From: an uncultured Opitutaceae bacterium
GTDB lineage: Bacteria; Verrucomicrobiota; Verrucomicrobiia; Opitutales; Opitutaceae
Direction: 5' to 3'
Assembly (NCBI GenBank): GCA_937889545.1
Contig: CALAOT010000105.1
Coordinates: forward strand, 53,221 to 117,220
Length of the DNA: 64,000 nt
The notes beneath the pieces are model-generated. The model ran no database searches. It was not told the origin of the DNA and saw nothing but the letters and a program-made list of their open reading frames with translations. Numbering within the stretch: position 1 is the first letter of the stretch; each line of letters opens with the position of its first letter. This document shows, piece by piece, positions 53,851 through 62,401 of the stretch. The translations under genes were made by a program, and so were the position numbers.

Positions 53851-54691
53851 GTGTTAACATACTAGCTTCTAGCTGGCTGATATTGACGACCCCAGGAGGT
53901 GCCAGCTGGACCCTCCGTTTGATCGATTCATTGGCACGCTCCAGAAGGAGCGCGTTGAAAGTGGTCTTGAGCTTGGCGACTCGATGCCGTGTGTTGCCCA
54001 ATAGATCGGTCATCACCATACGGGCCTTTCGCTTGTCCGCCTCCATGCGCGTAAAGAGATCGATCTTTTCAGCAGTTGCCTTCGCCTTTTCGTGCTTCGC
54101 CGGGCGCGGCCTGCGCTCCGTATAGAATCCACGACTGGTCTGGAACACCCGCATGCGTCCCTTGTGCGATCCTACCCACAGAGGCACATCCTCGGCCGCC
54201 TTCGTGACGTATTTAAACAGGTAGCCGATATCTTGAGCTTTGATCCGACGGACGTTGATCCGGCCAAGACCCCACCACCGCTCCAACTCTGAAAGCATGT
54301 CCTGGGGGATCTGCTTCCGGTACTCGATCAACAGGTGCCAATGAGGGTAACCCTCACCATCGTGGTGGAATTCCAGCTTCCAGCACCAAAGGAACGCTCT
54401 TCCCAGTGCTTTCCTGAGGCACGCTAAGAACCTCCGAATCCGCTCCTTGCCCCGGACATAAGCTTCTTGGGCAGAGATCATCCGATCCGCCATTGTTAGC
54501 GTTACGAACCGCCAATTTCTGAAATTGGGCAGCCCTGCTCGCCTCAAGCGGCGCTCCTTCATTCGTGCGCCTCCCACCGTCCACCAACTCTCCGAGGTAT
54601 ACGGGTGCAATTCAATCGAACTCACGAGCTCGATTCGGAATCCGTCAGCAAATCGCTTCCTGCCAGGGGCCGCATTTCTTATGATTCTCAC
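53843..54691 (-). CDS. Rolling-circle replication initiator (HUH Rep), element 2
   Basis: 282 aa. Same motifs as Rep 1: FVTLTM, GYPHWHLLIEY (HxH), and IGYLFKYVTK (Tyr). The N-terminal 15 residues differ (MRIIRNAAPGRKRFADGFRI). The remainder is about 85% identical, rising to near identity in the last 100 residues. Heads the rep/98-aa transcription unit; no 67-aa companion here. Confidence 0.85.
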   Translation of the reverse strand: MRIIRNAAPGRKRFADGFRIELVSSIELHPYTSESWWTVGGARMKERRLRRAGLPNFRNWRFVTLTMADRMISAQEAYVRGKERIRRFLACLRKALGRAFLWCWKLEFHHDGEGYPHWHLLIEYRKQIPQDMLSELERWWGLGRINVRRIKAQDIGYLFKYVTKAAEDVPLWVGSHKGRMRVFQTSRGFYTERRPRPAKHEKAKATAEKIDLFTRMEADKRKARMVMTDLLGNTRHRVAKLKTTFNALLLERANESIKRRVQLAPPGVVNISQLEASMLTHE

Positions 54692-54770
54692 AGGACAAGG
54701 TTAACACCCTGGCCCCGTTCCGTCTCCCTACTCTCCAATCATGGAAAGTAGGTTGACTTGCCCCGCCGAC

Positions 54771-55436
54771 TCACGCTCCAGGACAATAGCCAATCTCCTG
54801 ACAGACTTTTTCGAACAGCTTAAAGCTGCATGAGACAAACTTCATTGAGGCAATCCATTCATGGACCTTCGCCCGGCTTCCCACAGCTTCGACGTCGGGC
54901 CACAACATCCACATCCAAAAGCAGAGCTCGGCCTTCATGCTCATTTCGGCGTCTTCCGAGACAAATTCCGCCGCTTTACGCCCCCCTTCATGGTACTCCT
55001 CAACTTCCTGCGGGGATTTCGGTTCCCCAACTTCGGGATAGGCATGCGCCAGCTCGCTCTCGGACCTCTTCATTTTGTTAGCTAATGGCCTAAACAATTC
55101 ACGAAGTCGTTTAAGTTGAGGGTTGTTTTCCTCCTCTGCCTTCTCTTGCTCAGTAGGGAAAATCATCGAAAGCGAGCCAGCCCTCGCCATTCCCGCAATC
55201 TTACCACGATCCTCGGGGCTCACGCCCATCGGACCGCCGATTGATTCCAGTTGCAGAGGCATTTCTCGAGACATCCGTAATATTGCCAACTTGACCCAGT
55301 CCGGTGGCCGTATGGCTTCAGGCAAATCGGCCTTTCCGGTCGCCCAAGTCATTTCGGATACAAACGCTCCGAAGCGATCTTTTATCCGCTCCAAGACAAA
55401 CGATCTCCTTTCGTCGGAGCTCAACAGTTGATTCAT
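54771..55436 (-). CDS. Outer element gene, hypothetical (element 2)
   Basis: 221 aa from MNQLLSSDERRSFVLERIKD (an ATG seven codons upstream is possible). Helical. The C-terminal AELCFWMWMLWPDVEAVGSR and EWIASMKFVSCSFKLFEKVC parallel the element 1 outer protein in position and pattern. Shared synteny with low identity suggests fast divergence, as expected for immunity or copy-control functions. Confidence 0.62.
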   Translation of the reverse strand: MNQLLSSDERRSFVLERIKDRFGAFVSEMTWATGKADLPEAIRPPDWVKLAILRMSREMPLQLESIGGPMGVSPEDRGKIAGMARAGSLSMIFPTEQEKAEEENNPQLKRLRELFRPLANKMKRSESELAHAYPEVGEPKSPQEVEEYHEGGRKAAEFVSEDAEMSMKAELCFWMWMLWPDVEAVGSRAKVHEWIASMKFVSCSFKLFEKVCQEIGYCPGA

Positions 55437-55824
55437 GGCTATCGTGTATCCTGCCAATGTCCTGAGCGACTGTCAGTAAAGGCGCAGACAGTGTTAAGCA
55501 CGGTTATCTTCCCCTGCGCGAAATGAAATTCGAGCATCACTTCAACCATGCGCTTTTGAATATCGATCTTGGGATACATCGCCGGGTTCTTACTGCTAAT
55601 TCTCATACGACCTAAAACCACTAAACCACCCACTCCAAAACGGACAGGTAATTAAAATTGTCGCATTAACAAAAATACGTAGAAAAGCGCTGTTATGGCC
55701 CTCGCAAAATGCCAAATGATCGCCCAAGTTTGGGCACATTTCTCCCCAAGATGAATATTTTCACGGATACCCTGCTTGGAGGAGTGAGAGCTAGGAAGAG
55801 AACCTCAGAACCAGCCGAGATGCT
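55437..55824 (+). other. Junction between conserved backbone and TIR cargo
   Basis: 388 bp without a convincing gene. 55470-55504 repeats the TGTCAGTAAA...GTTAAGCACGGTTA string found at the right end of element 1 (50406-50441), so this is where the shared backbone stops. The rest is AT-rich and should hold the promoter of the TIR operon; I cannot place it precisely. Confidence 0.55.
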
Positions 55825-56754
55825 ATGAATGTATTCCTCAGTTGGTCGGGTGAAACTAGCAGGAAGGCAGCCATCGCGCTCAGGGATTGGCTTCCGTGCG
55901 TTTTCAATGAAGTGAAGCCCTTTGTTTCGTCAGAAGACATCAGAAAAGGAAATAGATGGCTATTGGAGGTGTCTCGAGAGCTTTCGGTTTCTAATTTTGG
56001 AATCATTTGTCTTACGAAGGACAACCTGAGTGCCCCGTGGATTCTGTTTGAAGCAGGCGCGTTATCTAAGGCCCTAGCCGAAGCAAATGTCTGTACGTTA
56101 CTGCTAGGATCCTTGCGTTCTATCGACGTAAAGGGTCCGCTTGCAGGATTTCAGGCAACGCTGTTCGAGAAGGAAGATTTCAGGAAGCTTGTTTCTTCGC
56201 TAAACGCATCGGCAGGGGATAAGAAGCTAGTTGATGGTACACTGACAAAAATCTTTGAAAAATGGTGGCCCGACTTGGAGACCGCAGTGAGCTCCATTTT
56301 GAAGCACGATACAAAGACCACCGAAGGCCCTATCGAGAGATCTGATCGCGATATCTTGACCGAGTTATTGGAATTGACTCGGTTCCTGGTGCGAAAGTCC
56401 GACAGCGGATCTTCGAGTAGTGAATCGGATAGGGGGTTTTCTGATGCTCGGGAAAAGCTTCAAAAATTGCTTTTCCTAGCTATTAACGAATTACCTCAGT
56501 TGAGTGCAAAGACATCTGCAGCATTGCAGAAAATAGGCATTAGAAACGTTGGAGATTTAACAACTCGCTCTAAGGAGGACTTGCTTTTAACAGAATTGCC
56601 GGTGGCAGCTATAGACGAGATTAGGGACGCAGTCGAAGCAATCGGCCTTTCTTTGGGAATGCGGTATAACGAGAACATTTGGCCGTCTCAACATGTCAGG
56701 ACGCTGCCTCTTCGAGATATCCGGCATACTCTCAAAAATCGAAAACCTACCTGA
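55825..56754 (+). CDS. TIR-domain protein with RNA polymerase alpha-CTD-like C-terminus
   Basis: 309 aa. Residues 1-125 are a TIR (TIR_2-type) domain: MNVFLSWSGETSRKAAIALRDWL, VKPFVSSEDIRKGNRWLLEV and the putative catalytic Glu76 in APWILFEAGALSK. Bacterial TIR domains of this kind hydrolyse or cyclise NAD in phage defence. After a helical linker with a Ser-rich stretch (194-202), residues 222-283 follow the RpoA C-terminal domain pattern: LSAKTSAALQKIGIRNVGDL, SKEDLLLTELP, IDEIRDAVEAIGLSLGM. Start ATG follows a purine-rich GGAAGAGAACC region. First gene of a probable three-gene operon. Confidence 0.85.
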   Translation: MNVFLSWSGETSRKAAIALRDWLPCVFNEVKPFVSSEDIRKGNRWLLEVSRELSVSNFGIICLTKDNLSAPWILFEAGALSKALAEANVCTLLLGSLRSIDVKGPLAGFQATLFEKEDFRKLVSSLNASAGDKKLVDGTLTKIFEKWWPDLETAVSSILKHDTKTTEGPIERSDRDILTELLELTRFLVRKSDSGSSSSESDRGFSDAREKLQKLLFLAINELPQLSAKTSAALQKIGIRNVGDLTTRSKEDLLLTELPVAAIDEIRDAVEAIGLSLGMRYNENIWPSQHVRTLPLRDIRHTLKNRKPT

Positions 56755-56807
56755 AATGTTAGTGCTATAGGTGCCGTATCCGAACAACTTCAAATCTGCG
56801 GAAAGCT

Positions 56808-57170
56808 ATGGGCAAGAGATATTCCGAATTTACAGTAGCACTCATATTCCTCCTTATTTTCCCCCTTCTTCCTCTGCTTTTTGAGTATTGGATAAGCGGC
56901 ACAATTACCGAAGCATCTGCCGTCGTTGTTTCGTCGATGTACGCCTTTTCGATCGCCTTCGCGACTCGCCTTAAGTTCGTCTTCGCATTTGCGCTCTTAA
57001 TCGGTGTCATTTTTGCCATGGCTTTTGGAGCATTGATGATCAGGCCAAGTTCACTAGATAACTCGTGCCCGCTCTCACTTCTCGCGATCTCCTGCTTTTT
57101 TGGCGCACATGCATTGGAACGCTATAAGATTCACGTGTTGGACGGACAATCCTTTCTCAATTTGGAGTAG
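56808..57170 (+). CDS. Small membrane protein next to TIR gene
   Basis: 120 aa with three or four hydrophobic helices (VALIFLLIFPLLPLLFEYWI, AVVVSSMYAFSIAFATRL, FVFAFALLIGVIFAMAFGALM, LLAISCFFGAHALERY). Starts 53 bp after the TIR stop, same strand. Membrane proteins beside TIR or cyclase genes often act as effectors; that role here is inference. Confidence 0.68.
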   Translation: MGKRYSEFTVALIFLLIFPLLPLLFEYWISGTITEASAVVVSSMYAFSIAFATRLKFVFAFALLIGVIFAMAFGALMIRPSSLDNSCPLSLLAISCFFGAHALERYKIHVLDGQSFLNLE

Positions 57171-57176
57171 TTCATC

Positions 57177-57593
57177 ATGTTGATCGGCGTAGCAGCTTCG
57201 CTCAGTGTTCTTATGTTAGGCGGGACCTTTGTTTGGTTTCTTAATCAACTGCGGCTTCCGAGGCGTCCCACTTATGGCACTGCCCAGCGATCAGTTGGTA
57301 TAGAGAGCGGTGCCGAGGAGTCTTTGAAGAGCGACGCCATTGAAGCGTTGTTGGAGAGAACAGATCAGCTCGCAGAAAGGTCGCGGTCACTGGCAGAGAA
57401 AGCTCTTGCTAACATGGAGTGGGGCCAGACTGACATAACGATTAAGATTCCTCTTGGCACACCCAAACAAGAAATCGAACATCTCTTCCTCACATCTCTG
57501 ACTGAACCGGAGGCGCATTGGAAATTAGGCCCGCAGAAGAAGAGAGCGGAAGAAAGGCCTTCTGCCGCGCTGGAACCGAATCAACCCTTCTAA
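57177..57593 (+). CDS. Single-pass membrane protein with coiled-coil, TIR neighbourhood
   Basis: 138 aa. An N-terminal transmembrane helix (LIGVAASLSVLMLGGTFVWF) is followed by a cytoplasmic helical region likely to be coiled-coil (SDAIEALLERTDQLAERSRSL) and a strand-rich end. Six bp after the previous gene. No family recognised. Confidence 0.66.
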   Translation: MLIGVAASLSVLMLGGTFVWFLNQLRLPRRPTYGTAQRSVGIESGAEESLKSDAIEALLERTDQLAERSRSLAEKALANMEWGQTDITIKIPLGTPKQEIEHLFLTSLTEPEAHWKLGPQKKRAEERPSAALEPNQPF

Positions 57594-57596
57594 CAG

Positions 57597-57714
57597 CGGA
57601 CACCAAACGAGTTAGACTTGGCAGTTCACAAGTAGAGGCCGTTTACGCTTGGCTCCCTCTGTAGATCGGTCATTTTCACCCTGTAATCGCGGCGTTAAAT
57701 GGCCGATTCCGACC
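57597..57714 (+). repeat. Att-proximal repeat, inner truncated copy
   Basis: Opens with CGGACACCAAACGAGTTA and shares most of its length with 58529-58646, including GCGGCGTTAAATGGCCGATT. It breaks off inside the att core after CGATTCCGACC (57704-57714). Looks like a former right end of an element interrupted at the crossover region. Confidence 0.65.
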
Positions 57715-57719
57715 GTCGG

Positions 57720-58388
57720 TCAGCTATGGCCAAGCTTCTGAGCTGATTCCGCAATGTCCTTCTGCGCACTAGCAACAAATGCGTCTAACCGTGCCTTGTC
57801 ATCCGCGGTCGGCTCGATGTGGAGTATTACGCTCTGAAACGTCCATCGAGCGTAGGCCCGCACAATTAACGACATGGGATAGACTGGGAGTACGTATGCG
57901 ATATCGTTGGGATGGCCCGAGCAGATCGCCGCATATTCTTTCCCAAAACACCAACCCTCGGTATCCTTAACCCCTTTGATTAGAGTCTTGGCGAGTTGGT
58001 ATTTCTGGATGCCGCGGCGCTCTTGTGTGCCGAGATCTAAAACATCCGATTCCGTTGCCGTGGAGGTTTCCTTCCCGGTCCCCTGGAAGCTCAAAGCCTC
58101 GATGGATACAGAGGCCGGAATGTTACTACCAAGAAATTCCTTAGCTAAGGGATAAATCGCCGCTAACTGCAGGTCGAACACACATTCGATAAGTTTAGCG
58201 CGAGCACCGAACAATCGCGACATTACTCCTATAGACTTCATTAAGGAGCCAGCTGTGCTATCCGCGTCTCCCAGTAAGCGCTCGGCAAGAACCGGCATTG
58301 CATCTATGACCGCAGACACCTTGGGGTCAGCCCCCATTTCCTTCCGCAAGTAATCCAATGCACGGTTACCGGGACGTTCGATCTTCAT
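57720..58388 (-). CDS. Hypothetical protein between duplicated right-end repeats
   Basis: 222 aa: MKIERPGNRALDYLRKEMGA, mostly helical with a central STATESDVLDLGTQERRGIQKY segment and AYARWTFQSVILHIEPTADD near the end. Unknown family; no signal peptide or membrane helix. It is the only gene in the segment bounded by the truncated and complete right-end repeats. Confidence 0.6.
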   Translation of the reverse strand: MKIERPGNRALDYLRKEMGADPKVSAVIDAMPVLAERLLGDADSTAGSLMKSIGVMSRLFGARAKLIECVFDLQLAAIYPLAKEFLGSNIPASVSIEALSFQGTGKETSTATESDVLDLGTQERRGIQKYQLAKTLIKGVKDTEGWCFGKEYAAICSGHPNDIAYVLPVYPMSLIVRAYARWTFQSVILHIEPTADDKARLDAFVASAQKDIAESAQKLGHS

Positions 58389-58516
58389 GGAATTTCATGT
58401 AGACTGCCTAACGCAGGGTAGCAACCCAGTCATCTGGTCCACGCTCCAAACATTGTCCGTCCTTTCCTAGAGCGTACTTAGCCAAAGCCAAGGAGGCGTT
58501 AGCACCTGATGTTTTG

Positions 58517-58537
58517 CGGACACCAAAACGGACACCA
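58517..58537 (+). repeat. Element 2 right arm-type repeat pair
   Basis: CGGACACCA twice separated by AAA, identical to 50590-50610, 99 bp left of att core 3. Confidence 0.6.
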
Positions 58538-58646
58538 AACGAGTTAAATTCGGGAGTAGGCGAGTAGTGGCAGATTATGCTTGGTTCACTCTGAGAATCG
58601 GTCATTTTGACCCTGCAATCGCGGCGTTAAATGGCCGATTCCGACC
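58529..58646 (+). repeat. Att-proximal repeat, complete copy
   Basis: About 75% identical to 57597-57714. Continues into att core 3 without interruption. Confidence 0.65.
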
Positions 58647-58658
58647 CGCGCCTCCAAT
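58636..58658 (+). repeat. att core 3 (right end of island)
   Basis: Third copy of the 23-bp tRNA-Cys 3' end, followed by CTTAACTTAC. Chromosomal sequence resumes after it. The 290 bp to the next open frame hold no gene I can support. Confidence 0.82.
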
Positions 58659-58950
58659 CTTAACTTACAAGTAGAAAATCACTTATGAGATTTTAATCAG
58701 CGAGTGGCACAAAACCGCACTACCTTCGGCGGCAAACTTGAATTGATCTTCTGCCACGGGGCGTAGCGCCACTGAGCGTCATCAGATCCTCCCCAGCCTC
58801 CAGCCTTAGGGCACCAGCTCCCGCCGTCCCCACCAGCTCCCTACCCTTCTCGCACTGAACTCGGGCGATGGGCAATTGGCAGCTTCTGTGGACCAGTCAA
58901 CCGGGAGAACCTGATGATCGGATCCCGGCCGGCTGGCGCGGCACAGCGAC

Positions 58951-59340
58951 CTACAACGCCCTCGCCCGCCCGTCCCTCACAAGCTGGCTGAACATCTCGT
59001 ATCCCGGACGGCTCTCGCAGGTGATGCCGTCGCTTAACATGCTTCGCTTCAAGTCCTCAGGCTTTCCCGACGTCGCCAGCAGGTAGGCCGAGTACTGGCC
59101 AGCCCGCTCGCACTCAACGTCCTTGGCGAAAAGCCTCAGCTCCTTTGAAACGCCGTCCTGCTCCACTTGAAAGCGGAACGCCTTTCCGGCCCATTCCACC
59201 TGCAGCGGCAGCGGCGTCAGAAGAACAAATCGGCCTGATAGCGCAGGAGCCTGTCCCCGAGGGGCGAACACGTCGTGAACTTTGTCGGAGTAGATCATGG
59301 CCACAGGCTTCTCGGACGGGCCCGCGCCACAGTCGAGCAC
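58951..59340 (-). CDS. Hypothetical small protein downstream of cellulase
   Basis: 129 aa from a GTG; an ATG at 59298 is an alternative. Mixed strands and helices: SGRFVLLTPLPLQVEWAGKAFRF, KELRLFAKDVECERAGQYSAYLL. No signal peptide in this reading; the true 5' end may be eroded. It lies 29 bp beyond the cellulase stop on the same strand. Weak start signals keep confidence low. Confidence 0.4.
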   Translation of the reverse strand: MLDCGAGPSEKPVAMIYSDKVHDVFAPRGQAPALSGRFVLLTPLPLQVEWAGKAFRFQVEQDGVSKELRLFAKDVECERAGQYSAYLLATSGKPEDLKRSMLSDGITCESRPGYEMFSQLVRDGRARAL

Positions 59341-59369
59341 TTCCGAGTCTTGCCCGACGGTCGCTCTTG

Positions 59370-61715
59370 TTAGGGAACCTCGTAAACTTCCGCCAGGGCG
59401 ACCCCGGTCGTGTTGTTAACACCGGAAACCTCCGCCGTGTACGCGCCCGCCGTCAGGTTGGTCACGACAGCACTGTCCGCACTACCCGACGCAAAGCCAA
59501 AGGCCCCTACAACCGCTCCGGTGCTCGCGATCAGGGACGGATTGGCGCTGGTGCCCCATCCGGTATTCGACGCGATTGTGGCCCCCGAGCCTTGGTTGAT
59601 CACGCTCAGGCTGGGCTGGGCCAGGGCTCCTGTAACGCCGAACTGGGTCAGGCTGGGGCCGTCGCCCCGTACGAGCAGCTGCTCGGTGCCGCTGCCCGAG
59701 ATCACGAAACCAGCGATCATGATGTTGCTGCCGGTTCCGACTGGGGCCCGGGTAGAGATATTGGCCAGGCGGGTGCCGCTCGACGAAACCTCGTAGACCT
59801 CGGCAATCGCGACCCCCGTGGTGTTGTTCACGCCGGAGACTTTCACGGTGTACGCACCTGCTGGCAGGTTGACAATGACGGCACAGTCGGCGCTCCCAGA
59901 AGCGAAGGCAAAAGCGCCCACCTGCGCTGCAACGCTGGCAATCTGTGCCGGGTTTGGATTCGTGCCCCAGCCCGTGTTTGAGGCTACGGTGCTCCCCGTG
60001 GCTTGATTAATCATGCTCAGGCTGGGCTGAGCCAGAGCCCCGGGGACTCCGAGCGGGGTCAGACCGGGCCCACCAGCGCGGATAAGGAGGGACTCCGTGC
60101 CGCTGCCCGTGATCACAAAACCAGCGATCAGGATATTCACTCCGGTTCCAACCTGTGCGCGGGTCGAAATATTAATGAGGCGGCCGATGTCATTGGTGGA
60201 GACAACGGCAAGGGTGGCGGGTAAACTGGTCGCGCTGCCGAGCGGGTTGGTCGCGACGCATGTGTAGATTCCGGCGTCGGCCGTCGTTGCATTGCTCACG
60301 AGGAGAGTGGCGCTGGTGGCCCCGGCGATCGCGCCACCGTTCACGTACCATTGATAGGAAAGAGTGGTGCCGCTCGCGGCAACCGAGAGACTGAATGATT
60401 GCCCAACGGCGATCGTTGCGCCGGTCGGCTGTTCCGTGATGGCCGGCGCGCCTGATGCCGGAAGATACTGGAGCTGGCTGTAGACGGCATATTGAGCAGG
60501 ATTCAAGGCACTACTAGGCAGCACAGTCCCATCTGGGTCTTCGCCAGCGAGATCTCCCCACGCCCACCAGTCTGTGCTGATCCCCTGCTGGTTCCCGCTA
60601 AAAGTTGGACCGCCTGCCGCCTTCCCGTTCGCATAGGCAACCAGTGTTGAGGCCCACGCCTGTTCATCGGCCAGATTTGGCCCGCTACTATCGTCCGTGC
60701 CATCGAGAGAGCCGCCCATCTCACCGATAAAAATGGGAGAGATATTCTGTGTCAGCAGGTAGCCCCACGATTGATTCATGGAAGCGATCGCCGTTGTGCC
60801 GCTATCTGGTGACACGCCGCCGATGGGTGTCGGATAGTTGTGGATCGAGTAGACCAGCTTGTTTGGATAGGTCATCGTGACCGGCTGACTCTGGGCAAGT
60901 GTCAGGTCAGCCTCGCCGACAATGACGGGAGATGCTCCATTGAACAGGGTTCCGGTTTGGTTGATGACACCCTCAGCGATGATCATCGCCCCAGGATTCA
61001 CAGCTTGGATCGCCACCGCCGTTTGTGAGTACCAATATCTGATATCGGTATCGCTGCCCGGGGTGGCGCTGCCATTGCCGCCGGCGCTGGTCCCCCATGT
61101 CGATCCACCGGGGTTGGTCGCCCAACCGGAGGGGCTCAAATGTGGCTCATTTGTTAGATCAAACCCTATGACCGTTGGGTTGTTGGCATAACGTTGGGCG
61201 ACCGTCACCCAATCAGCGGTAACCCGCGCGCTCGTGTAGTGACCGGGATTATCGCCATTTCCATCGCCATTGACGGCTGCCCCTCCCAAATCATACCAGA
61301 GTCCGTTGCCAGGATAGGGCAACCAGCCATTATTGGGACCCGGGGTTTCATCGCCGTGGTGGTCCAAGATAACTTTGAGCCCTACGGCAGATGCAGCCGC
61401 CACAATCTGGTCTGTCTGGGCTAGACTGTTTACGCCAGTCCCGTACAACGTCGCATCATACCAAGGGTAACGAAGGCAGTTGAATCCGGCCGCGACCATT
61501 CCAGCCATGTCCGCCGGAATATTATTTCCAGGAGAAAAGTAACCGACGCATGCGATACGTACAGGGTTGCCGTTTTGATCGACGATCTGGTTGCCTTTGG
61601 TACTTAGATAGCCGGAGGGTAAAAGAGAGGCCCCCGCCTGTGCGGGAGCGGGCGAAAGGATCAATGCCAGCGCGCCTAGGCTCGCATACGCGAGCTTTTG
61701 AGACGTGGTGATCAC
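59370..61715 (-). CDS. Secreted GH5-type cellulase with Ig-like and repeat domains
   Basis: 781 aa from a GTG; a TTG at 61799 adds 28 residues. Signal peptide ITTSQKLAYASLGALALILS ending in PAPAQA. Residues about 28-395 are a GH5 barrel: GFNCLRYPWYD, VILDHHGDETPG, VIGFDLTNEPHL (acid/base Glu), YSIHNYP and IFIGEMGGSLDG (nucleophile Glu). An Ig-like domain (ITEQPTGATIAVGQSFSL...GIYTCVATNPLG) and two copies of the INISTRAQVG/LANISTRAPVG domain ending in IAEVYEV and LAEVYEV follow. It degrades beta-1,4-glucans outside the cell; the terminal domains probably mediate anchoring or secretion. Confidence 0.88.
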   Translation of the reverse strand: MITTSQKLAYASLGALALILSPAPAQAGASLLPSGYLSTKGNQIVDQNGNPVRIACVGYFSPGNNIPADMAGMVAAGFNCLRYPWYDATLYGTGVNSLAQTDQIVAAASAVGLKVILDHHGDETPGPNNGWLPYPGNGLWYDLGGAAVNGDGNGDNPGHYTSARVTADWVTVAQRYANNPTVIGFDLTNEPHLSPSGWATNPGGSTWGTSAGGNGSATPGSDTDIRYWYSQTAVAIQAVNPGAMIIAEGVINQTGTLFNGASPVIVGEADLTLAQSQPVTMTYPNKLVYSIHNYPTPIGGVSPDSGTTAIASMNQSWGYLLTQNISPIFIGEMGGSLDGTDDSSGPNLADEQAWASTLVAYANGKAAGGPTFSGNQQGISTDWWAWGDLAGEDPDGTVLPSSALNPAQYAVYSQLQYLPASGAPAITEQPTGATIAVGQSFSLSVAASGTTLSYQWYVNGGAIAGATSATLLVSNATTADAGIYTCVATNPLGSATSLPATLAVVSTNDIGRLINISTRAQVGTGVNILIAGFVITGSGTESLLIRAGGPGLTPLGVPGALAQPSLSMINQATGSTVASNTGWGTNPNPAQIASVAAQVGAFAFASGSADCAVIVNLPAGAYTVKVSGVNNTTGVAIAEVYEVSSSGTRLANISTRAPVGTGSNIMIAGFVISGSGTEQLLVRGDGPSLTQFGVTGALAQPSLSVINQGSGATIASNTGWGTSANPSLIASTGAVVGAFGFASGSADSAVVTNLTAGAYTAEVSGVNNTTGVALAEVYEVP

Positions 61716-62401
61716 GGCGGATGCTCTGCTGCTCGTGGGATTTTGGGTATGATCATCACGAGTTTCGGCGAGGGCTACAAGGGTTATCGAGTCAACCAAG
61801 AGCTCGGTGGTCTTTCGGAACCAAAATGGTTACAAACAAGAAGCTTACTCGGGATTTCCCATTTGGATTCATATTTTGAGTGAGCTATGGGACCGGCCGG
61901 CGTGAACGTACAGCAGCGATAAGTTTTATCCGAGCCAACTTTCGTAACTCCTCGAACGCTCCATTTGGTCCTAATTGAGACAGGAGATTTTGTCCGCCGT
62001 AACTCGTTGGCAGCTGCAATGTCTCATTCAGGGCTTGGGTTTCTTCAGAATTTCCGAATGCCGCAGAGCCCTTAGGATCAAATCGTTACAGATCAACTTA
62101 ACTGTTCGCTTACTGTGCGTCATGTCGCCGACCTTCGATCACTTACGCAAGCCCCACCCCCTCCCCGGCCCGAGTACCCACCCCCGATTCCCGGGCCCGC
62201 CGGCATGAACCGGCTATGCGGCCATAAAACTTTTTCGCCGCCGCCCCCTGATGCGGGTATGGATTCAGCCTTGATGACACGATAATGCGGCGCAGTTCTT
62301 GCACGGCATGGCTGCCGCCCGCGGAGTGAGTGGATGCCCACAAACCCGGAATTCCTGCGGAAGAGCTACATTGAGCCCGCACCCCATCGATCCACTACCG
62401 A
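61716..62401 (+). other. Gene-free interval between divergent genes
   Basis: 686 bp separating the cellulase and hydrolase starts. The proximal part is AT-richer, the part from 62150 strongly C-rich. Short open frames lack ribosome-binding sites. Promoters for both genes must lie here, but I cannot define them. Confidence 0.5.

Larger units (their letters stand above)
50544..58658 (+). mobile_element. Element 2: tRNA-Cys-integrated Int/Rep element with TIR cargo
   Basis: About 8.1 kb between att cores 2 and 3. Recombinase (+), a two-gene minus-strand cargo, then the same module as element 1 on the minus strand (putative DNA-binding protein, foldback, 98-aa protein, Rep, outer gene), then a plus-strand TIR operon and one minus-strand gene flanked by a duplicated att-proximal repeat. 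The backbone is therefore the same element type with different cargo and an extra right-hand segment. Confidence 0.8.

Noticed and set aside
55439..55633. 64-codon minus-strand frame between the outer element gene and the TIR gene
   Set aside because: Overlaps repeated, probably non-coding end sequence; no start signal. Could at most be a gene fragment.
58408..58605. 65-codon minus-strand frame at the right end of element 2
   Set aside because: Consists of the arm repeats and att-proximal repeat read as protein.
59145..59981. Plus-strand open frame opposite the cellulase 3' end
   Set aside because: Antisense to the repeat domains; no ribosome-binding site and biased composition.
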